A stretch of DNA of 24,794 bases from Chara braunii (Eukaryota > Streptophyta > Charophyceae > Charales > Characeae). Shown piece by piece: positions 17,282-24,794 of the stretch. Location: the NCBI GenBank assembly GCA_003427395.1, contig BFEA01000528.1, positions 681,815 to 706,608 of the forward strand. The letters run 5' to 3'. How positions within the stretch are numbered: position 1 is the first letter of the stretch; each line of letters begins with the position of its first letter. Both the position numbers and the translations under genes were made by a program. Below the pieces are notes generated by a model. The model saw nothing but the letters and a program-made list of their open reading frames with translations. It searched no databases and was not told the DNA's origin.

Positions 17282-17382
17282 AAGCAAGGTTCGCTAACCA
17301 CTTCAGATTTATGCGTTTTTTTTTCTGTTTTTTTTTTTTTTTTTTTTTTCTGTGTGTTTTTTTCCTGTATTTTTGGTTTCAG
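17282..17382 (+). other. Probable intron end with poly-T tract and CAG acceptor
   Basis: T-rich sequence (interrupted T runs 17318-17377) ends in GGTTTCAG at 17382, immediately before a codon that starts the reverse transcriptase reading frame in phase 0. The donor is not clear; AAG/GT at 17288 is weak. Confidence 0.5.
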
Positions 17383-18384
17383 GCAAATGAAGGATGCATG
17401 ACAACTGATGAAGCGGGTCAAAAAAGATGGGTCGGTCCTGAATCTCCAAAGGCTGACTTGTACGTCCATGTCAAGTATTCCAGCAGGGCCATGGAATCTG
17501 TGAATTTCAGATCAATCGTGGAGAAAGCGTTTGAAGCCTTCTTTCCGCCGGCGACTATTATCCTGCTTTCGGTAATAATTATTGGATGGACATACGATCA
17601 AACGCTGGAATCAATTGTGTACAGACCTTCTCTGGTATTTAGAGATTTCATCCTTGAAGAATGGCTCAATGAATGTTCCAAATTTGTGCTTTGCCCGTGT
17701 ACTGCGGTGGGGTTTGTAAAATTCCACCTCCCGCAGACGTTAGATATGTCCCAACCCTGCGCAGATCATTCCACACATGTGTTAACTCTAGACCCAAGCC
17801 TCGTCCAGAACACATCACTCAGGAACCTCCTAAGGAACGGACTGAATCATATACCACTGCAACCTCGCAATTCGTCTGTTGCCCTGCATAACTTTCTGAA
17901 TGCCTGGCAAGCCATCATTGAGTTTGTAAAGAGGAGGACGTTCGTCCCCCCTGCAGGAGTAAAACGAGCATCGCAGTTTGTTTCTAATCAGATCAGATGG
18001 CAGTTAGCGAATTTAGGCGTCCGGAGCCATTCCGACCCCCCATGCCCGCTAAGCATGCACGCTGTAAAGCGGGAGGTGAATTTTTTGTTGAAGAGATTTT
18101 ACATTGCAGGTACGGGTAAGTTTAGCAGCACTCCGTCCTTTGCATGTGTCCATCTTATCAGAAGAATGGCTTTGGAAAGACTCAATGGCGCGGATTTCGA
18201 AAAGGTTGGGCACACCCCACTGGAGATTTTTTATGAAGCCTCCACCTCACTAGCCGCCATCTCCTCAGGCCTCACCATTGGCCCCACCAAAATGCCCTAC
18301 CTAATGGCACTATACAAGCAGCACAAAACTTCGTTCAGGTGGCTCACCAATGCTGCTGCGACCTTTCTGACGCCCGTGCTTCAA
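17383..18384 (+). pseudogene. Retroelement reverse transcriptase, N-terminal region, frame 1
   Basis: From ANEGCMTT the frame includes YVHVKYSSRAMESVNF and a PPATI...GWTYDQTLESIVY segment. A cysteine motif CPC (17692-17700) follows, preceded by C at 17674, and then histidines in the THVLTLD stretch. Next are LRNLLRNGLNHIPL (near 17818-17860) and PYLMALYKQHKTSFRWLTNAA (to about 18354), which corresponds to the RT region where a K-H-K and R-W-(I/L)-T-N signature is usual. This order matches a family of retroelement RTs widespread in invertebrates, algae and protists, which I associate with Penelope-like elements. After about 18355-18385 the homology jumps to phase 0, a frameshift. Its product would copy RNA into DNA in the nucleus, but this copy is dead. 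Confidence 0.7.
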
Positions 18385-18713
18385 TCTGCGATGCGGCAAT
18401 CAAATGCGTCATCCCCCTGGTCAAAGCCAGATGCAAAGAAATTACTGAGGGTCTCCAGGCTTTTCATGGCGTCGACACCTCGATATGGTGGGCCATCGAC
18501 TCTGTACAAGATTACTGCCACAACCTTCAGCAGAAGGTCTACTCGGTATTCTTGGCGGATATTTCTCGCTGCTTTGAGGCAATCCCGATTGGCTCTGAGG
18601 ATGACGGTCTTCCTGCAGCTAGCACTTTTTTTCTGGACCTTGCGTGGAGGTATGCTGAAACAAAGGGTATAGGCAGGGTCATGAGGTGTAGGATCAAGAC
18701 TAATGGTGACGTG
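18385..18713 (+). pseudogene. Reverse transcriptase motif A region, frame 0
   Basis: Phase 0 continues the RT with ARCKEITEGLQAFHG, WWAIDSVQDYCHNL and then VFLADISRCFEAIP (18547-18590). This is catalytic motif A, with Asp in ADISRCFEAIP being the first metal-binding aspartate. It then runs to CRIKTNGDV. The frame stays open to 18803, but protein-like similarity fades after 18713, where GTATGT forms a strong 5' splice-donor match. The next RT block (motifs B and C) is found only at 20482. The intervening 1.77 kb is either an intron or an insertion. Confidence 0.7.
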
Positions 18714-20000
18714 GTATGTGCAATGAGTAATGGCTACGGTGTCGGGGCAAATACCCTGACAAGGGTATTTGCCGGGGGTTTTTCAATGTCGCACGTTGTG
18801 TGACTCTTTCGTTGAATTGAAGGACTTGATGAAAGGACGTTGCCAAAAGTTTATTCAGACCTGACCTATGACTGATCAAGCAAAGTGCGGGTTCACACAA
18901 GTGTGAAGGAAAATCTGTGTCATTCAACTGACTGGAATCTGGGATTGTACTGGTTTCTTTTGAACTTGTTTTCTTTGCATGTTGTGCAGATAGGTAGAAG
19001 GATATTTGCTATGGAGATTGACATTGCTTATTTGGGATGGAGAAAGGGATTGTCTTGTTTCTATCTTTCGCTTGCCTGCATGACAAAAGTACCTGAATTC
19101 TGAAAGGGGTAATTTTAACGGGTGCCATGAAAAAAAAATTGTGAATAAAAAGAAAACGCAGTCAATTGGACTTAGCGTTTTTCCAGGATGGACACATTTT
19201 ATCCGGAATGACCTTCTATATCTATACCTGTCAAAGCGATTCTCATTCTCTATCTCATTCAATTTCTTTACATCTAAGTTATCATGAACCGAGAAGGGAT
19301 GAAAATATGAAAACTACTGGCGGTGAACGCATTCTCTTTTCTCTAGGAAGCATCCAAGGCGGGGGTTCGTATGCTTTCGGAGTCGGCCCTGATATCGACT
19401 TGGAGTGGACCCGACTTGTCGGGGGTGGTACTTTGCCGACTCGGTGGTGACGGCCCAACCTCTGAGATCCGGGCCTGAGGGCTCGGGCGAGGGGAAGGAG
19501 TATCCACAGACCACTTCCTAGAGGAGGGGCGTGCAACGCCTCAAGTATGCACCTGATTAAGAATCATCCGCGAAGCAACCTGTCATCCAGGAAGATTGAG
19601 AATGTATGGAGACAGGCGTATGCGTGTTTAATCATAGGTCGACTTTAGTTGGAATGAATAACTTTGGCAGCGTGTCACATCAAGTCAAAATTAAGGCAGC
19701 CTGACTACCTTGTCGGCTGCATCAATGTTATTATCGATAGTCAACTTCTCGTTGGTGATTGTATGCTTGTTCTTGTGGAATTCAACCCGGGGTGGTCGGA
19801 TTGGTTTTGATATCATGTTATTGGATGTATCAAGTGATGATTTAAATTCTCCCAGATATTACTTTGGGTTGAATATATAATTGTGTCGGCTACGGTCGAT
19901 TTCTTTTGATGTAATTAGTTGTGGACGTTGTAATTTTTTTGATTGTGTGTAATAGGGGCTAGGATTAATTTTGTTGTTTCACGCTTGGTTGAGACCGTCT
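18714..20000. other. Interval splitting the reverse transcriptase, left part
   Basis: Mostly AT-rich and without convincing frames. It begins with GTATGT (18714-18719), contains a GCAAATACCCTGACAAGGGTATTTGC foldback near 18747-18772, and runs up to the left arm of the inverted repeat. It may be part of a long intron. Confidence 0.45.
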
Positions 20001-20450
20001 TAGTCGACCGGCGTCCGCTTCATACTTAGGAGATCAGCGCCCTAAAGAATGAACAACGTTCGGGTCCCCTTGGCGTTAACCAACGCATCTATATTACGGC
20101 GAACGAGCAAACGCCCTCGGCTGACCTACTTCTGCAATTGCATCTAAAAGCTTTCTCACGTGGGTCGGTAGCTCGGTAGGGATACACCCCTAAGGGTGGT
20201 GACAGCCCCTTAGGGAAGGTAGCTAATGCCCCGTGGGAACCTATCCTGTCGTAGGGGACCGTGGGATGTATTGTTGGCGCACCCGGCCAGAGAGGCGAGG
20301 GACGATGCAACCGCGCGCCGTTTCGGTGGCTCGCGGGATTATTATGCGTCGTTCCCAAGTTGTCTCCTGATGATTTTGTTTTGTTTATCTCCTGCGTGAC
20401 ATGGTCGGGAGGACCCTCGTTCACGCGAGGGTCGATGCGCTCGACAACGA
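20001..20450 (+). repeat. Left arm of a diverged 430-450 bp inverted repeat
   Basis: Blocks shared with the reverse complement of 20768-21194, in order from the outside: TAGTCGACCG(G/A)CGTC; GCGAACGAG followed by CCCTCGGCTG; CT(T/C)CTGC(A/G)ATTGCA; GGTAGCT and GGGATAC(A/G)CCC; GGTGACAGC; CCTATCCTGTCGTAGGGG; GGCGCAC(C/T)CGGCC; CGTGAC followed by GG(T/C)CGGGAGG; GATGCGCTCGACA. Identity varies by block. The arms enclose 317 bp that are essentially one reverse transcriptase exon. Confidence 0.75.
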
Positions 20451-20481
20451 CCAGGGCTCGTCCTCTTCCTTTTTCTTGAGA

Positions 20482-20767
20482 AAGACAGATATCACTAAAC
20501 TAATTTCTTGGATTCTGCAGAGGAGCTACACATCGATGGGTGGGCAGATCTGGAAGCAAATTCAAGACATCCCCATGGGCCTACCTTGCTCCCCCTCTCT
20601 GTGCATTGTCTATTTTTTTAAGTATGAATTCTCACTTATTATGCGTATCGTTCACAACAAGGCCTATCACCTCCTCCCGCTCTTCAAACATACATTCAGG
20701 TATATCGATGACCTGCACTCACTCAATAACCCCTCCATCCTGAAGTTTTTAAACCCTGCTCAACCAC
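20482..20767 (+). pseudogene. Reverse transcriptase motifs B and C, truncated
   Basis: The open frame reads TDITKLISWILQRSYTSMGG, then IPMGLPCSP (20569-20595, motif B region with the PMG turn) and YEF. YIDD (20701-20712) is motif C with the two catalytic aspartates, followed by LHSLNNP. These are the active-site residues expected after motif A at 18547-18590, on the same strand. Similarity stops near NPSILKFL, close to where the right inverted-repeat arm begins, so the thumb and any nuclease domain are missing. A pyrimidine tract ending CTTGAG (20476-20481) could be the acceptor of an intron that starts at 18714. Membership in the same RT family as 17383-18713 is strongly supported by motif wording and order. 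Confidence 0.8.
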
Positions 20768-21194
20768 GGTGTCGAGCGCATCGGTCTGGCACCGCATCAA
20801 GGTAGCGCGGGACCCTCCCGGCCGCGTCACGAAGTAGTTGGTTTAAATCCTTCGTCGCAGATAATACATATGGAGCTTCCTTAAGCCACTCCGGCCGAGT
20901 GCGCCAGCCATACCTCTCGCGAGCCCCTACGACAGGATAGGGCCTACGTGAGACACGACTTACCTACACCTTACGGAAGCTGTCACCTCCCTTCGGTGGG
21001 CGTATCCCCGCCTAGCTACCAGTCCACAGTACGAAAGCTAATCAGTTGCAATCGCAGAGGTGGACCAGCCGAGGGTGTTTCTCGTTCGCTGTAGCATAGG
21101 GGGTACGCGCGGTAATGCGCCTCTATCAGACCCGCACGCGAACCGACACCTCGGAGGGCTGAAGTCCCAAGCGCGGCTCGACGTCGGTCGACTA
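20768..21194 (-). repeat. Right arm of the diverged inverted repeat
   Basis: Reverse complement of the left arm, block by block. The CCCCTACGACAGGATAGG core (20926-20943) and the CAGCCGAGGGTG...CTCGTTCGC pair (21066-21092) are the most conserved parts. A minus-strand frame at 21016-21333 overlaps it but shows no family resemblance. Confidence 0.75.
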
Positions 21195-22103
21195 GGACGC
21201 ATCCCACACACCACGCACACAACACTCTAACAACCACGAGGCAACAACACACGCACATATACACAAAACAACACATATACGAAACGACACAACACAAACA
21301 ACGTGACAACGCTCCTAGCCCCTCGGTAGCCAACCCATAACTTTCCGATGCGGAAATGAGATAGGCGTCGCGCGCGAGACTTAGTATAAAATCGAGCGGA
21401 CGCCGGGCCTACTCATATCGACTAGCAATTCAAACGTATGCAAGCAGTCGCGATGATGTCGTACCATGTAGTACCGACACTCGCGCGACCCTCGTTAATC
21501 TCGGGGGTCGCATTCGACACTCAAGTGTCGGCTGACACGCGCCTTGAGGGTTAATCTCTCGATGCTGGACAACCGCCATGCGCGGTTGAAGACCACACAC
21601 CCTCTTCTGCACCTTATGCAGAGCGGGTGGTACACAGGTCCACACCTGTGGTGACAGTCGCTTCTTACTGCCCTGGAGATGAGTCCCACTCCGGGCCTGG
21701 GCGAAAGTTAAGGGGTTTGACTTTGACGGCTGCCACGGACTACAACGTCCAACCATACAACTCTTAAAAAGCAAGGGTAAAAAGGGAATCCCCCTTTTCT
21801 CTCAAGACACAATCTGGTTAACCCTTATGCTCAATTACAGTAGCCCCTCAAACACTCAGGGCATTTATAAATATATAAGGGTTAACTTTATAGGACGATC
21901 ACTTCTCACAGTCACAGTGGGACTCCTCTCAGTCATATACGTATGTAATCGCATGCAGTCACATCCAGAAGCCGAACCACAACCATATCTGCAATTACAT
22001 TAAAGATTCATCCAGAAGTCCACGCATTACACGGGGTCAACTTCAACCATTCCGTGCAGTCATACCCCTCGCTTTAGCCATACAAGCCTCACTCGTGCAA
22101 CTC
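21195..22103. other. No gene seen; TATA-like motif at 21866
   Basis: CA-rich segment (21200-21310), then mixed sequence. TATAAATATATAAGG begins at 21866 on the plus strand and matches a TATA box, but no start site or gene can be tied to it. The minus-strand frame 21430-21774 has no recognised motif. Confidence 0.35.
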
Positions 22104-22132
22104 TCCAATAAGTACTCAGTACTTTTATTGGA
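22104..22132. repeat. Short perfect-arm hairpin
   Basis: TCCAATAAGTACT pairs with AGTACTTTTATTGGA with a 2-base bulge and almost no loop. Isolated, with no T-tract context. Confidence 0.7.
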
Positions 22133-22503
22133 TGGTCATTCAATAAATTCCGGGTAAAAACACAACAAAACAGTTCAAATTTCAAGGCTAAAGCCTTTAG
22201 GTTGAGTGGCAGGAGTGAATTTGAGTTGAATCGTAAACTGACGAATCGGCAACCGACCTGTTATTTGTGATAACAGAAGATGATCCTCAAGGGATCAGGC
22301 TGAATCTAGTCCTGATCTTGAATCAGACACCCCAAAGGACCTGTAACACAAGATAGGTCAAATGCCCAAGCTAAATCATCAGCATATGGGGGATAAACCT
22401 TCATAGCACATTCTCACTCAAAGCTACCTTCCAACTAAGTTCAAGCCTACCTCTAAGCTAGTGCCCAAAGCAAAGGTAGACTAATGGCAGACTCTTCCCT
22501 ATT

Positions 22504-22907
22504 CAGGGTGGATCGCCAGAATCGCCATCTGTCAAAATATAATCTAACTCCTTTAAACTAAGAAAATTTCGGCAGCGCTTCCCGTAGGAAAAGTGTCTTT
22601 CCACAATTTATGTAAGTCCATATACGAAAGCAGAAATAATCTCTAACTCTGGAAAGTTAAAATTTGTCGAACTCTCTGAATTGGCAGAAATTTGGGCAGC
22701 ATTCCCAGGGTGGATCGCCAGAATCGCCACCTGTCAAAATATAATCTAACTCCTTTAAACTAAGAAAATTTCGGCAGCGCTTCCCGTAGGAAAAATGTCT
22801 TTCCATAATTTATATAAGTCCATATATGAAAGCAGAAATAATCTATAACTCTGGAAAGTCAAAATTTGTCTAACTCTCTGAATTGGCAGAAATTTGGGCA
22901 GCATTCC
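22504..22907. repeat. Tandem duplication, 202-bp unit
   Basis: CAGGGTGGATCGCCAGAATC starts at 22504 and 22706. The units differ at several bases (for example AAGTGTC/AAATGTC, CACAATTTATG/CATAATTTATA), so they are a real duplication rather than an adapter artefact. Each unit contains two of the degenerate GCAG...TTCCC sub-repeats that continue to the right. Confidence 0.9.
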
Positions 22908-23345
22908 CTTTTAGAAAGGGAGACTTCCCAGATCTGTACTAAGTCAGATGTGAACTCAAAAGACAACCTGAGTTCAACTTAGACAAGATTCAACTGACCC
23001 CTTAGTTTTGCAGAAATTTCGGCAACACTCCCTCTAGAAAAATGTTTTTCCAAAATTTATACAAGGCTAAGTTCAAAATTTGAGAATAACTTTGACTTCT
23101 CAAAGTCAAAATTTGTCTAACTCCCTGAATTAGCAAAAATCTGGGCAGCAATCCTTTAGAAAAGGAGACTTTCCAGATTTTTACTAAGTCAGGTATAAAG
23201 AAAAGACAAGTTGAACTTCGACAAGTCAAAATTTGACTAACTCCTTGGATCTGTAAAAATTTCGGCAGCGCTTCCCATAGAGAAAGTAACTTGTCAAGAT
23301 TTATACAAAGCCAAGTATAAGAAAAGATCCCAGAAAATGCAAGAA
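22908..23345. repeat. Degenerate repeats of about 110 bp
   Basis: The landmark AAA(A)TTTCGGCA(G/A)C(G/A)C(T/C) plus TCCC, or its variant AATCTGGGCAGCAATCC, recurs through the 202-bp units and again at about 23018, 23136 and 23255. It alternates with TCAAAATTTG(T/A)CTAACTCC(T/C). This looks like an eroding satellite, possibly from an LTR. Confidence 0.65.
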
Positions 23346-23599
23346 TTGATCTAAGTAAAAAAACTTAGCTCAGAAAATGCAGGAATTGAAACTAACTCCT
23401 ATGGCTCTAGCACGCGGCGAACAACTAAAGCAACTACCTATGAAACTGAAGCTCAGACCAAGTAGTAACCTTAGTCAGGCACATGCAAACCAAACCACAA
23501 AGGTAAGTACTCTCACAAGCCCCAAGTTCATTCCGTATAGATAGTTTATGAATCTTTTAAGTCCTTGATCCCTTATTTCCCTCTTACATAAGACATAGA
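23346..23599. other. No gene seen
   Basis: AT-rich linker between the degenerate satellite and the hairpin array. Confidence 0.4.
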
Positions 23600-23632
23600 G
23601 CTGGACCATTCGCCATGGAAACAATATCCAAC
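23600..23632. repeat. Hairpin-array unit 1
   Basis: Stem GCTGGA with TCCAAC (one C-A mismatch), a bulged C, inner stem ATT/AAT, and loop CGCCATGGAAAC. The left C of the inner CATT faces A here (AATA), weakening it. Confidence 0.7.
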
Positions 23633-23694
23633 TTGCCTTTAAGATATACACGAACAAGTTGCACAACTACTTCTCTCTTCTTTTGGGCATATGA

Positions 23695-23725
23695 CTAGGC
23701 CATTCGCCATGGAAACAATGCCTAG
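23695..23725. repeat. Hairpin-array unit 2
   Basis: Stem CTAGG/CCTAG fully paired, bulged C, inner stem CATT/AATG, loop CGCCATGGAAAC. Confidence 0.85.
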
Positions 23726-23806
23726 CCGCCCTGAGCCGTTTAATATCCAAAATTTAGTATTTCTCTGACTTTGTTTTCAAAAAGGAAAGCAAATATGGGC
23801 AGGGGA

Positions 23807-23837
23807 CTGAACCATTCGCCATGGAAACAATGTTCAG
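23807..23837. repeat. Hairpin-array unit 3
   Basis: Stem CTGAA/TTCAG fully paired (two positions changed on both sides relative to unit 2), bulged C, inner stem CATT/AATG, loop CGCCATGGAAAC. Confidence 0.85.
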
Positions 23838-23904
23838 CTTGCCCAGATTATTTTCATTTATACTTCGTATTTTTTCCTTTCTCTTCTTGATGATATGACT
23901 TAAC

Positions 23905-23937
23905 GCTGGACCATTCACCATGGAAACTATGCTCAAC
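23905..23937. repeat. Hairpin-array unit 4, weaker
   Basis: Loop CACCATGGAAAC with inner CATT/TATG (one mismatch) and outer GCTGGA/CTCAAC that pairs imperfectly. It has the most mismatches of the seven. Confidence 0.65.
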
Positions 23938-24013
23938 TGCCAGTTCACATACAAATATATATGAAGTATTTTCCCTTTTATACTCAGTTTAACTTATGTG
24001 CGTGGTTTTCAGA

Positions 24014-24044
24014 TTAAACCATTCACCATGAAAACAATGCTTAG
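24014..24044. repeat. Hairpin-array unit 5
   Basis: Outer TTAAA/CTTAG pairs except for the innermost A-C and an outer T-G wobble. Bulged C, inner CATT/AATG, loop CACCATGAAAAC (one change from the others). Confidence 0.7.
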
Positions 24045-24126
24045 CCTTAGACCAGAAATCCTCCCTCGGAATAAACAAGAATTTAAACTCCCTCAATCAG
24101 GCTAACCCCCAGAGTTAACTAGAGCA

Positions 24127-24159
24127 ACCAGACCATTCACCATGGAAACAATGCCTGGT
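24127..24159. repeat. Hairpin-array unit 6
   Basis: Outer ACCAG/CTGGT fully paired around one A-C mismatch, bulged C, inner CATT/AATG, loop CACCATGGAAAC. Confidence 0.8.
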
Positions 24160-24189
24160 CCTTCAGAAAACAGTCAGATAAAACACAGC

Positions 24190-24222
24190 CCTGAGCCATT
24201 CACCATGGAAACAATGCTCAGG
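24190..24222. repeat. Hairpin-array unit 7
   Basis: Outer CCTGAG/CTCAGG fully paired, bulged C, inner CATT/AATG, loop CACCATGGAAAC. It follows unit 6 after only 63 bases; the other start-to-start spacings are 95-113. Confidence 0.85.
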
Positions 24223-24734
24223 TTTTGGTTGACCCTTCAAACGCATGCAAGACTACCTTCCTCCCACCTTCCCCCAGTTTACCCCTTTGTCTGCTTTCAA
24301 CCAAAATAAAGAAGAAACTTAGGCTTCACTCTCACATGTTCCTTCCATTCAGTCTGATTGGGTCCTGAAGAGAAAGCAAAACCATAGGGACAACCTCATG
24401 CATACAACAGTCATACTTCAGGGGGATAAACAAAACATGGGTGGTAGTAGGTTGTACGGATAAAATTGGTTTACCTGACGATTCTCTGCCTCCAGGACTC
24501 CTCCTGAGTCCCGGCAGAGCTCCCGCAATCGGTGGGTGGACTCCCCACAGAGTCTTGACGCGTACCTACGGGTTGCAATCCCGCCTGCCGCCTTCCTCTC
24601 GTAACCAGAGACTAGACTGAGACTTAGAGTAAGAAAGGTAGAAGGAGAAAGTTTTAGACTCTCAGATCCAAGAGAGGTGCTCTCAGACTCACAGGAGAGG
24701 GCCTTGATTCCTTGACGCGCCTGAGGGCCCCGCA
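24223..24734. other. Leader-like stretch with no gene seen
   Basis: Mixed sequence between the hairpin array and the terminal ATG. A minus-strand frame (24418-24735) shows no recognised motif. Confidence 0.35.
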
Positions 24735-24794
24735 ATGGCGGCCAGAAAGAAACGCAAACGTTTGGTCAGACCACCGTCAACTGTCAACACCGCT
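24735..24794 (+). CDS. Start of a possible ORF, cut by the window end
   Basis: ATG at 24735 has a purine at -3 and G at +4, a good initiation context. It opens 20 codons that run off the window: MAARKKRKRL followed by VRPPSTVNTA. The KKRKR cluster resembles a nuclear localisation signal or a basic gag-type N-terminus. Only 60 bases are visible, so it could easily be a chance frame. Confidence 0.3.
   Translation, partial: MAARKKRKRLVRPPSTVNTA

Noticed and set aside
20835-20865. GGTTTAAATCC resembling a tRNA T-loop
   Set aside because: It lies in a different hairpin (ACGAAG/CTTCGT) within the inverted-repeat arm, and no cloverleaf can be drawn.
23600-24222. CRISPR array
   Set aside because: Spacing of about 100 bp, conserved units that are hairpins with varying stems, degenerate related spacers and a eukaryotic context; none of this fits a CRISPR array.

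Overview
This window looks like nuclear DNA from a eukaryote. It is dominated by repeats and decayed mobile elements, and I find no intact, confidently identifiable cellular gene. Support comes from spliceosomal-type acceptor sites (pyrimidine tract plus CAG at 15681 and 17382), poly-A-tailed retroposon-like copies with AATAAA signals, long CA, CT, GAT and TA microsatellites, and a reverse transcriptase related to Penelope-like or other non-LTR retroelements. The lineage cannot be fixed from sequence alone. The reverse transcriptase recalls versions in algae and protists and the ribozymes are of the kind common in plants, so a streptophyte or other green-lineage genome is my guess. The assembly is imperfect: it carries leftover Nextera mate-pair junction adapters, exact local duplications next to them, and scattered N.

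Layout. Positions 1-2250 hold a poly-A tract, a foldback with direct repeats, a diverged 240-bp duplication, adapter artefacts and anonymous sequence. Positions 2250-3200 are mostly AT-rich and anonymous. Positions 3200-6530 hold copies of one modular repeat family. Two are arranged tail to tail, each ending in a poly-A tail with AATAAA, and further adapters are embedded here. Positions 6530-7270 are a C-rich, proline-coding tandem duplication. Positions 7440-8090 are a GAT-rich minisatellite with a periodic non-GAT motif, followed by another fragment of the modular family.

Positions 8839-12454 are the most striking part. Two head-to-tail copies of a unit of about 1.75 kb are separated and bordered by CA arrays, and each contains a complete type III hammerhead ribozyme (9827-9882 and 11581-11636). 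The predicted cleavage sites are exactly 1754 nt apart, so a plus-strand transcript should release a 1754-nt RNA that could circularise, as in retrozymes.

Positions 12455-15680 are TA-, A- and CT-rich simple sequence plus poor-quality sequence with weak ORFs. Positions 15682-20767 carry broken coding sequence. An unrecognised acidic segment comes first, then a reverse transcriptase: the upstream CPC/His region and motifs up to A at 17383-18713, and motifs B and C at 20482-20767. The second piece sits exactly in the loop of a diverged inverted repeat (20001-20450 and 20768-21194). Positions 21195-24794 are repeat-rich. They include a 202-bp tandem duplication, degenerate repeats of about 110 bp, and an array of seven hairpins (23600-24222) whose loops are conserved while their stems change in a compensating way. 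The window ends in an open frame with a basic N-terminus.

There is no operon or pathway. The unifying theme is self-propagating or self-processing repeats: a hammerhead tandem array, a dead reverse transcriptase element, poly-A retroposons and a structured hairpin array.
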